Source: Dipteris shenzhenensis (Eukaryota > Polypodiophyta > Polypodiopsida > Gleicheniales). From it: 64,000 bases of DNA. The DNA lies in the NCBI GenBank assembly GCA_047967505.1, contig CM106541.1. One strand, 5' to 3'. The number at the start of each line of letters is the position of its first letter. The first letter of the stretch is position 1. The notes beneath the pieces were generated by a model. It worked only from the letters and a program-made list of their open reading frames with translations. It was not told the origin of the DNA and searched no databases. The position numbers and the translations under genes are program-made. This document shows, piece by piece, positions 55,647 through 64,000 of this stretch.

Positions 55647-57483
55647 ATTTTGTACTAGGTATGGGCATTATCAATTTACAGTAATGCCATTTGGATTAAC
55701 TATTGCTCCAACAACTTTCATGACACTTATGAATAGTGTCTAAAGGCCATAATTAGGCAAATTTGATGTAGTATTTTTAGATGATATCCTTATATATAGT
55801 AAAACCAAGAAAAAAACATTTGGAACATTTGCCAAAAGTGTTCTAGCTGCTTAGAGATAATTTGCTCTTTGCTAAAGAATCCAAATGTGAATTCTTTGCA
55901 AAAGAAGTGAAAGACTTGGGACATATAACATCCCAAAACGGGGTTCATATGGACCCTGAAAAGGTAAGGGCCATATTAGAATGGCCTCATCCTACAAACC
56001 TAGAAGAACTACAGATATTCTTAGGTTTGTCTGGATTCTATAGGAGATTCATCCAAGGTTATGCTAAGATTAATGTTCCGATGACAGACTAGCTTAAGGG
56101 GAAGGGAAGCACCTTCAAATGGGATGAACCTCAAAAAAGAAGTTTTGTTAAAAGTAGCTATAGGAGCAACTCCTATCTTAAAAGTAGTGGATCCCAATGA
56201 ACCACTCATGGTTGAGACAAATGCTAATGATTTTGCTGCTGGTGTGATACTTTTACAAAAGGGTCAGCTAGTGGCTTTTGGAAGCAAGAAGTTAGACCAT
56301 GCCGAACAGAATTACTAGGCATATGAGAAGGGACTCTCGGGGGGGTCACTATGTATAAACCCTCTATACCACGTGCGTTCAAGGAATATTTCTAAAATCC
56401 CTTATCTGTGTAAAACTTTCATTAATAAAATGTACCCCTTTTCTATACAAATCTGTAAATTTTTTCCAAAACTATTTTAAATAGTCCCTTATGTATATTT
56501 ATTTTTGTAAATTTTAGAAATAAAAAATATCCTTTTGTTGAACTCACGTGATAGGGTTACATATGATGAGTGACCCCCCCGAGAAGGGACTATATGCTAT
56601 AGTGTATGCTTTGAAGAAGTGGAGGCACTATTTGTATGGTGCCAAATTCGAGATCATCTATGATCAAGAGAGCATTAAGTAGATTTGCAATCATCCATAG
56701 CTTAAAGGTAGAAAAGCTAGATGGGCTAAATTAATGCAAGATTTTGATATACAATTGGTATATCAGAAGGGGAAGTTCAATGTGGTAGTAGACTCTCTTA
56801 GCTGAATGCCAATTGTTAATGAATTGAGTTTTACTCAAGTTTAGAATGATTTCCTAAAGTCCTTAAAAGGGAAATGTGAGTTTGACCCTCACTTCTCAGA
56901 AATATGGAATGCAATTAGAAATAGGGATCCAACTAATCGAGAGGCTTTCTTTGAGGAGTCACATGGAAATGGTAACACACCACAGGTTGGTGATGAAGGA
57001 CTCAAGTGGAAAAAAAGTACTATTGAAGATGGCTACCTGCTCTACAAGGGTCTGAGTATGTGTCCCAGATAATAATGACATTAGGCGCCAAATTCTTTTT
57101 GTGTCATGATAGTCCAAATGTTGGACACCCGGGAATTCAAAAAAGGTATGCGCTTCTAAAAAGACAATTCTTTTGGCCTAGAATAGGTAAGGCCGTCCAA
57201 GATTATGTATTGAAGTGCCAAAGATTATAGGTCAATAAGGTTGAATGCCTTAAGGTAGAGGTATCCTACACCCATTGGAGATTCCATTTGGCAAATGGGA
57301 AAGCATCTCCATGGAACTTTTTGTGCGATTACCTAGGACACTAAGTGGGCACAACTCTATGTGGGTAATTGTTGATCGGTTGACAAGATGGCTCATTTTA
57401 TTCGTGTCAATGAAGATGTTAAAACTCCAAAATTAGCTAGGCTATTTGTGGAGCATATTTATAGACTATATGGACTACCAGCT
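55647..57483 (+). pseudogene. Chromovirus-like gypsy RT end, RNase H and integrase start
   Basis: Fragments in order: [35 protein letters not shown] (RT active site, near 55768), EECK-type linker, FLGLSGFYRRFIQGYAKI, RNase H with ETNANDFAAGVILLQ and AYEKGLYAIVYALKKW, then integrase HHCC-like and core pieces (MAHFI region near 57385, LARLFVEHIYRLYGLPAS). A 248-bp MITE splits RNase H at 56336-56583; removing it restores that frame. A LINE interrupts integrase at 57484. Many stops. Confidence 0.82.
56336..56583. mobile_element. MITE, 248 bp, with 8-bp target duplication
   Basis: Inverted ends CTCGGGGGGGTCACT (15 of 15 match) extend imperfectly for about 60 bp (ATGTA, ACCC, CACGTG, GTTCAA in both arms). 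The target duplication AAGGGACT stands at 56328-56335 and 56584-56591. There is no coding capacity. An 8-bp duplication fits hAT-type transposition, though the GC-rich end is not a usual hAT terminus. The insertion splits the gypsy RNase H exactly, and the empty site reads AYEKGLYAIVYALKKW. Confidence 0.9.
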
Positions 57484-60478
57484 AGTTTTTTTTTTTTTGG
57501 GCAAAAAAAGTAGTGTATATTTATTAATTTATATCATGTCATACATCCAAAAAAGGTAGAATCAAAAGTTTCTGCTGTGGCTAACATGGCCCTTACATCC
57601 TGAGGATAAGCAAAAGTATAAACTCCTATAGTAAACATCTCAAGGATGAAATGAGAAGCTGAAAGTATCTTCCTGAGCATCTGATGCAACAGTAGCAGAG
57701 GTGTCTGAAGAGTGTCCTTGAGCAACAGTAGTGTCAGAAGAATGATTGTGAACATCAGAGAGGCCTTGTATAGGGTCAATAGACATGACTGCTAGGTAGC
57801 ATCAGCAGAATTAGGAATGTTCTATGTAGAAGGGCAAGAGCCATGGATCTGAATTTTGTCACCTAGAAAGAAAGCTTGAGTCTATTTAGAAGGGGAGTTG
57901 ATGGAGAGTCTCCCAAAGCTAGAGGTAACTTGTGTGGAACCAACAACAACAACAAAAGTAGAGGGAACTTTGCTTGTAGAAGCTTGAGGTGTTGAACTTA
58001 GGGAAGAGGGAAGGAGACCTAGTTGAGGCAGACCTTCTTTGAAGAAAAGGAGGAATCTTTGCATGATCATCTGAAATAAAACATGAAATCTTGTGTCTGG
58101 CAATATCTGCACTTAGCCTTTGATGCTCAAGATTGTATGCACTAATGATGATGAAGTCATTTCTCCTTTTTTCTTATTCCATCATTCAACAAACATAGCA
58201 TCAGAAGCAAGATCATTATGAAATTGGAAATTATTCCTAGATATCCAAATGAACCAGAGTGTACGGGCCTTGATAATAAACCAAGGCTCATGCCTTATCC
58301 TGCAAGCATCTCCATAGAATGGCTTTCCAATTGAAAGGTTCACCACATTCCATCTGGATAAATTTCCATACTTTCTTGGCATGAGGACAAGCGACAAACA
58401 AGTGGAAGACATCTTCAAGAAGGTTAATGCATCTCATACACTTGCCATCCCCCCCTTTGCCAATGGTGAGTCCTCTTGAGTTTGAACATATAGATTTATG
58501 AAGTATTAGCCATGCCAAACAAGACATTTTCTCAGGCACACTCTTAGTCCAAATTTTGTGGAATTTGTAGTACCATTTGGTTGTATCATCATTCAACTTC
58601 CATCTCCTGTTAAGACTTCTGACTAGATCATCCATATCAGCAGTAGGAGTTGGGATGGGTAATAAGGAGGAGCATCCCGCCTAGCTGAACTCCTTGTGTA
58701 TGCACAGTACTGAACCTCCCTTCCAAGTCACCTCCCCTTGCTAGAGTTCCAATCTTGCCATAATCAATCCTTGCTGTTGGTTGGATAGAGAGAACTCTCT
58801 TCTGATTTCAAGCCATGTTTTCCATTTGATATGTTCTCTACTCCACAGTTGGCGCCAAGTTTGAAGCCCTTTCTTGAACAACTTAGCTACAACTATAAAT
58901 TGCTCATCTATCAAAGTAGCAGATCTAAAAATGGAGGAAACCTAGATAGAATCAAGCAACATGAAGTTAGCTTTACTAATGAAGAGAATGTAGGCTTTTA
59001 TCTCTTCAAAAGCTCCCCAAATGGACTTCCACAGGGGACTCCCCTTGGGTTTACAAGGTTCAGGGTTAAAAATGGCAGAAACAAAGGGATTATTTTTCCA
59101 ATTGGGTGCTCTGCAAGGTCTGATGTAGTTCATGTTTCTCAAGAGAAGCTGTGCCCAATCCTCCTCAGGATGAAGAGTAGCTTTGATGATCCAAGTGGCA
59201 GATAGTTTTTTAGCAGTAGAGGAGATGTCAATCACCCCTAACCCCCCCTCCTCTTTGGATTTAATACAATACTCCCATCTAACCTTAGAAATCTTAGTGG
59301 ACCCCCCCATAAGAAAGATCTACATAATTTGATAAATCTATCAAAGGCTTGGATGGAGGACAACAAGATAGATAGAAAATGATAATAGGATAGAGACAGT
59401 GTGATTAAGAACCATTTTCCTACCTGCCAGATTTTCTTGGAAGTTTCTCTATTTATCTAGTTTCTTCTGGAATCTGTCCAACACCCAGTCCCACCTCTGA
59501 CATCAAATCCCATTGGTATCCCCAAGAGTCTGAAAACTGTACCTTTTTGTAACTTCATGCATCCTAGCTGTTGAAGGACCCCCTGATCTTCCCCATTGAG
59601 TGTGGCATACCCTATTTTGGAGTGGTTAATAGATGAGCCTAAGGCTTGACAAAACATCTCTAGGCAGTCCATTACACAAATGACATCTTGATCAGTGTTT
59701 CTAGGAGTCAGAGTAGTGTCATCAGCAAACTGCTGGCATAGCAATTGTTTACCATTACTGAGTTCAATCCCTTTAAGAGCTCTCTCCTATATCTGACTTC
59801 TAAGAAGCCAACCTAGAGAGTCTGCAGCAATTGCAAATAAAAGAGAAGCTAGAGGACAACCTTGTCTAATTGACCTTTAGAGGAAAAAAGAGTCACTCAT
59901 AATGCCATTAACATTGACTCTAGCAGTAGCATTGGAAAGTAACATCTTAATACGACAAATGAGGGGCCCATTCCCATATCTTGTAGAGATTGTATGATAA
60001 AGTCCCATTCTAACCTGTCATAAGCTTTATCAAAGTCCACCTTAAGAAAACATATATCCTTTTTGGTCTCTTTAGCATACTCACACCCCTCCCATATGTT
60101 GATGATAGCTTCCAAAAGGTGACGTCCCTTGATGAACCCTTTTTGTTCTAGTAGTATCCAATCCTTTATTTTACTTTGAATCCTTAAAACTAAATCTTTG
60201 GCAAAGATCTTGTAGTTGCAATTTAACATTGTGAGGGGTCTCCAATTTTATAATTCATCCCTAGAGCCTTCCTTAGGGATCAGTTTTATAATTCCTCAAT
60301 TTATATGAAGAGGAAGACAACCTTCCCTGACACTTTCCTACCAAAGGAGTAAAAGATAAGGCCCAATTAGTTCCCAAAAGGATTTGTAAAATTCAATGGG
60401 AAGAGCATCTTCCCCTGGAGTCTTCCCATCAACCATAACATTTACAGCTTCTTTAAGCTCTTCTAGACTGAAGGGTCT
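57484..60478 (-). mobile_element. LINE, 3' half: RT to poly(A)
   Basis: On the minus strand from 60478: FSLEELKEAVNVMVDGKTPG, the RT fingers (KGRHLLEAI, KVDFDKAYDRLEW), the RT active site FADDTTL near 59720, the segment LGIPMGF, later EGGLGVIDI, and a C-terminal Cys/His domain (CMRCINLLEDVFHLFVACPH). A T-run at 57486-57498 on the plus strand is the poly(A) tail. The 5' part is absent: copia family D begins at 60479 inside the RT region. Stops and frameshifts occur. It was inserted into a gypsy integrase at 57484. Confidence 0.88.
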
Positions 60479-61198
60479 TGTTAGATATCAATGCTCCACT
60501 CTCGTGTAACTATGCGGGAACCAGCTAACTCTACTTGTAAGCCCCCCATATGAGGAGAAGGCATTTGAGTAGCTTGGTTATTCGGTAGGTCTTGGTTTGG
60601 ACACCAAATGGGGGCCATGTGTGGCCTGATGGCTGGACCAAGTTGGCACACTGCCAACTAGGCTACATGCAAGTGCGGAAAGGCATCCCATGATTGACCG
60701 CACTAAGGGTAGACAGAGCATTTCCCAGGGCAGCCCACTCTCAGGTTGCGGGGCCGTTTGGAGTCCCAGATGATCACGGATGGCTGTGGGCCGAAGGTAG
60801 ACCGTACGTCAGTTGCTCTATTTTGCGCACCGGTTCTATCGTGTGGTCGGTGGCCTATTTCGGGACCGACCCCCAGTTGACCGTTTTGGGCGGACTGGGT
60901 TGGTCACCCAATTGGGTCTAATTGACTACGACTGGTGGCTCTATAAGAGCAAGCCCGTGAAGCCCATTTCATCACTGGCTACAGCAACCCTGATTCCTTA
61001 GCATCCAGCCTCCGTCCTCTACTGTTTCCAACTCGCCATCGAAGCTTCTTTCACAGGAGTGCACAGTTGGGAGGCAGTGCCATCTATTGTATTAGTTGTA
61101 TAGTAATCAAATTCTTGATTCTCCATACTATCTGTTTTCTCTCTTGCGTACGAGATCCTGTTATCTATTGAGCACAGACGTTGTATTGTTTTCTTACA
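60479..61198 (+). repeat. Copia family D 5' LTR (720 bp)
   Basis: TGTTAGATATCAATGC to GTTTTCTTACA. CTATAAGAGC at 60941-60950 is the TATA-like element. Confidence 0.9.
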
Positions 61199-61210
61199 TG
61201 GTATTAGAGC
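61199..61210 (+). promoter_or_regulatory. Primer-binding site, initiator Met tRNA
   Basis: TGGTATTAGAGC directly after the LTR, one base different from the common TGGTATCAGAGC. Confidence 0.9.
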
Positions 61211-61268
61211 CTGGACTCTAGCAAGAAGATTTGGTAGTGTGTTTCTGCTTGCGAGCAGATTGTGAGAG

Positions 61269-62106
61269 ATGGCCCAGCCTGCAAGACTGCAAATCCCACC
61301 GTTCGGCGAAAGAGGAAAGTTGGACGGCTCTAACTATTCAGTCTGGAAGTTCAAGATGAAGACCATCCTAAGTGCATATGAGCTTTGGGACATTGCTACT
61401 GGGGTGGACATGAGGCCGGTTGTGAGACCGGATCCAATAGCCAATGCAAGACAACAGATAGTACCGACTACAGATGAGATTCTTGCGTGGAGAAGAAGAA
61501 ATGCAGATGCGCTGTGTTCTATTATTTGCAGTGTATGATTCCGTCATGGCGTTAATTCAACATGTCACCACAGCGGTATGGATGGTCTTGAAAAATCAGT
61601 ACGAGACCACGAATCAGACACAGATTCAGAATCTAGAGACTCAACTCGCGAACGAGAAATTGTCTGAGTCTGAAGTGGCAGAGAAGTTCATCACCAAGGT
61701 GAAGAATCTACGCGATCAGATGATTGCGATTGGCATCACCATCAACAGTGAGAATCTAGCACAAAGGTGCATACAAATTCTCCCACCAAAGTACGATGGT
61801 CTTATTACGGCGTTGAATACGAACAACAAAAATCCACCCCTCAACTTTGAGGACTTCAGCGCAATGCTTCTAGAGGAGGAGATGCATCAAAAGCTGAGGA
61901 CTGGAGAAGATTCGACTTTCTGGACTAGATCAAAGAAAGGTAAGGGTAAGGACTCTGGTAACCCATCTTCTTCTTATGATAAAAAGAGAAAGAAGAAGAT
62001 CAAGTGCTTCTATTGCAACAAGGCATGGCACAAGCAGAATGAGTGCCGGAAGAATATTGCAGATGAGAAGAACGGAGTAAAGAAAGAGTCCAACAATGGC
62101 GCATAG
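61269..62106 (+). pseudogene. Copia family D gag
   Basis: Starts MAQPARLQIPPFGERGKLDG with NYSVWKFKMKTIL, a typical copia Gag N-terminus. A frame change near 61535 passes to 61474-62106 (YDSVMALIQHVTTA, LLEEEMHQKL). The knuckle CFYCNKAWHKQNEC keeps CX2CX4HX4C but has Trp where Gly usually precedes His. A TAG stop at 62104-62106 separates it from the protease, which follows in the same frame. Confidence 0.88.
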
Positions 62107-62540
62107 GCAGTACCAGTAGAGCTGCTCGTAGCAATTGAGGAGATTTGCATGGAAGTAGTTCATGTACTTGCGGATGAACCTTGGATCATTGACAGTGGTG
62201 CATCGAGCCACATGACCAGTTGGAAGGATTGGTATACCTCTCTACAGCCGGTAGGGAATGACATCCTGGTAGCAGTCGGCAATGATGCAAAATGTCTGGC
62301 CAAAGGAAAATATATGATTGCTCTCAAGTCAGATGGAGTTGTAAAAGAGTTGTCCGATGTTCTTTATGTGCCAGATATCAAGAGGAACTTGTTGTCCGTT
62401 TTTGCGATTACAGATCGGGACCTCAAAGTTTAATTCGATAAGAATGGTGCACAGATTCTGGATCTTGAAGGGAAGGTCATTGGTAAAGGTACACGACGCT
62501 CATGTAGTCCACATCTTAGGGTGGCTACTTTAATACATTC
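62107..62540 (+). pseudogene. Copia family D protease
   Basis: Continues the gag frame after TAG: EPWIIDSGASSHMTSWKDW has the DSGA active site near 62192, then VGNDAKCLAKGKYMIALKS and LSDVLYVPDIKRNLLSV. A stop at 62431-62433 precedes FDKNGAQILD. Homology ends near 62540, before the pre-integrase finger. Confidence 0.85.
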
Positions 62541-62544
62541 CTAT

Positions 62545-62800
62545 ACCATACCTTAGCCTCTAATTATGTCTCTCAACATTTCTTCTTCCTTGACCGTTTG
62601 TTGTTGGTTTCTGCTGGAGGGTCTAGCTTGGGATATTGTACTACCATTAATGCTTGAAGGATGGCTATGTCATTATCAAATATTTGACCTTCTAATGTTG
62701 TATTTTTCACTTCTATTTCCAAATCCCAATAAAATTCTTCACCATAGACTTCAATGATGGCCTCTTTCGGATCTGAAGCCTTTGTCTGTGGCTCTCCCAT
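62545..62800 (-). pseudogene. Family A fragment (protease-RT linker)
   Basis: The minus frame with EEFYWDLEIEVKNTTLEGQI and FDNDIAILQALMVV matches the family A linker FPWDLETEAVNAEIEDQIFD at 23727 onward. Short, no LTR, bounded by copia pieces on both sides. Confidence 0.75.
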
Positions 62801-63110
62801 GCAGGCACAATATCATGCATAAACTGAGGCATACAAGAGTGGTTGCAAATAATAAACACAGTGGAACAGCGGATGCACTGAAGGAGACAAAGTAAGGGGC
62901 AAAGTGCATGATCTGGAATATTATTTCTCTCTTCCCACCGATAAACGGCTGTGAATGCACATGCGGGAATAATGAATGCTAAAATTAAGGTGTGCAAAGC
63001 GTACTTGCAGGGAGTAAATACAGTGGAACAGTGTACTTGCAGGGAGTACAGTGGAACAGTGTAGGCATTGAAGGAGACAGAATAAGAGGAAAAGTGCTTC
63101 CTTTGGAAGA
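62801..63110. repeat. Local repeats of CAGTGGAACAG-type sequence
   Basis: GTACTTGCAGGGAGTA-ACAGTGGAACAGTG occurs twice (63001-63060), and CAGTGGAACAGYG...GCACTGAAGGAGACA-like segments occur near 62860 and 63050. The stretch interrupts the linker of the copia at the right. Confidence 0.65.
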
Positions 63111-64000
63111 GAATTTGCAGAGTAGTTCTTCATTATGGAGCCATACTCTGACTGCATAGCCTCCATCCACCTAGCATCGCCCTGTGCCTCTTTAAGACAC
63201 TTGGGTTCATCAGCACAGATCACTTCTGTCATCAAAGCATAGTTGACTAGGTGTTCCTGTGCCCTTCTTTGCTCCTCTAATCTCTTGGACAGGCGGTGTT
63301 CGGATGGCTCCTCCTCAATGTCTGGAGGTTCTCTGCTGTCCAAAAGCTGCTTTACCCACTTCGGGAATGGCCGTTGCCGTTGTGGTTCTGCAGGCTCTTC
63401 TTCATCTTCTTTGTCTTGAATCCTCCCAAGCACCGTTGGGGGAGTTCGCTCTGCTATTGGTGGCGGTACTGGATGGATATCCTGGTCCTGGTTTTCTTGG
63501 AAGGAAGCATCCTCCTCCAATTGATGTGGCTATTCTGAGAAGACTACATCGCGACTTACAATTACCTTCTTGCTAACAGGGTTATAGAGACGGTAACCCT
63601 TCGCCTCTTCACTGTAGCCCAAGAAAATACACTTCCGGCTCTTCGGTTCCCATTTGGTCCTGGTAGCATCAGGGACATGCACAAAACAGTCACATCCAGA
63701 AACTTTGAAATGTGCAACTAAAGGTTTCTTACCAGAAAAGGCTTGCAGTGGAGTCATCCCGTTCACAACTTTCGTGTAGCTACGATTGAGGATGTAAACT
63801 GCAGTGTTACATGCTTCAGCCCAGAAAGTCTTTGGCAAATCTTCCCTTTCATCATACTCCGGCCCATTTCGCAGATGACGCGCATCTTGCGTTCTGCTAC
63901 TCCATTTTGCTGTGATGTATGTGGCGGGGGTTTTTGCCTCTTGATTCTGTGACTTTTGCAGTAACTTTCGAATTCAGTTGATGTGAACTCTCCACCTCTG
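63111..64000 (-). pseudogene. Copia integrase end and linker to RT, cut by window end
   Basis: On the minus strand from 64000: HTSQQNGVAERKMRV (catalytic Glu of integrase), FWAEACNTAVYILNRSYTK, LVAHFKVSGCDCFVHVPDAT, KCIFLGYSEEAKGYRLYNP, SRDVVFSE, then a Pro/Glu-rich linker and EAQGDARWMEAMQSEYGSIM just before RT would begin. This is the usual copia order. Frame changes near 63835 and 63530. The sequence differs from families at 7.3 and 60.5 kb, so it is a third copia family. LTRs are not in view. Confidence 0.85.

Larger units (their letters stand above)
60479..62540 (+). mobile_element. Copia family D, 5' part (LTR, gag, protease)
   Basis: Plus-strand 5' LTR, PBS, gag with frameshift, and protease; broken at about 62540 where unrelated sequence begins. 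It was inserted into the LINE at 60478. The matching 3' half with another LTR of the same family is at 53520-55646, but its place and order show it to be a different copy. Confidence 0.85.

Overview
The window is plant nuclear DNA made almost entirely of transposable elements, mostly old and inserted into one another. The evidence is Ty1/copia and Ty3/gypsy proteins of plant type, primer-binding sites matching initiator-Met tRNA and Asp tRNA, and LINE proteins of the plant kind. I found no host gene, rRNA, tRNA or CRISPR array that I could support. The species cannot be fixed; a large, repeat-rich land-plant genome fits.

Left part (1-16.9 kb): a minus-strand Ty3/gypsy element (family A copy 1) has its 3' LTR at 759-1955, a coding remnant at 2738-4770 that has lost RT, RNase H and the integrase core, low-complexity DNA at 4771-6235, an Asp-tRNA primer-binding site at 6936-6953, and a 5' LTR split by a young copia element (7264-12749). 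The copia LTRs differ at 2 of 298 positions. A mosaic of repeats shared with 47-52 kb follows (13495-15440).

Centre (16.9-36.6 kb): a minus-strand Athila-like gypsy element (family B, LTRs 16909-17823 and 35691-36609) is interrupted inside its RT by a plus-strand family A element (19714-30499). The 3' LTR of that element is itself interrupted by a minus-strand solo family A LTR (28256-29452) with a perfect target duplication. The 5' LTR of the same element runs into a 100-N assembly gap. A 1.1-kb element with inverted ends (32670-33779) and an RNase H fragment (34275-35129) lie near the family B 5' end.

Right part (36.6-64 kb): a short copia-type element with a proven target duplication (37192-39185); the 5' half of a LINE (40437-42340); a doubly deleted family A copy (43120-45480); a second copy of the window-start repeat (46493-47236); AT-rich unassigned DNA; an inverted copy of the 14-15 kb repeat (50393-51893); a chromovirus-like gypsy element split by a decayed copia and carrying a 248-bp MITE; the 3' half of a LINE; the 5' part of a copia element (60479-about 62540); and a minus-strand copia at the window end.

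The parts do not form a pathway. The main value of the window is its insertion history, several deletion derivatives, and unusual LTRs built from three kinds of short tandem repeat. Almost all coding regions carry stops or frameshifts; only the 7.3-12.7 kb copia is close to intact.
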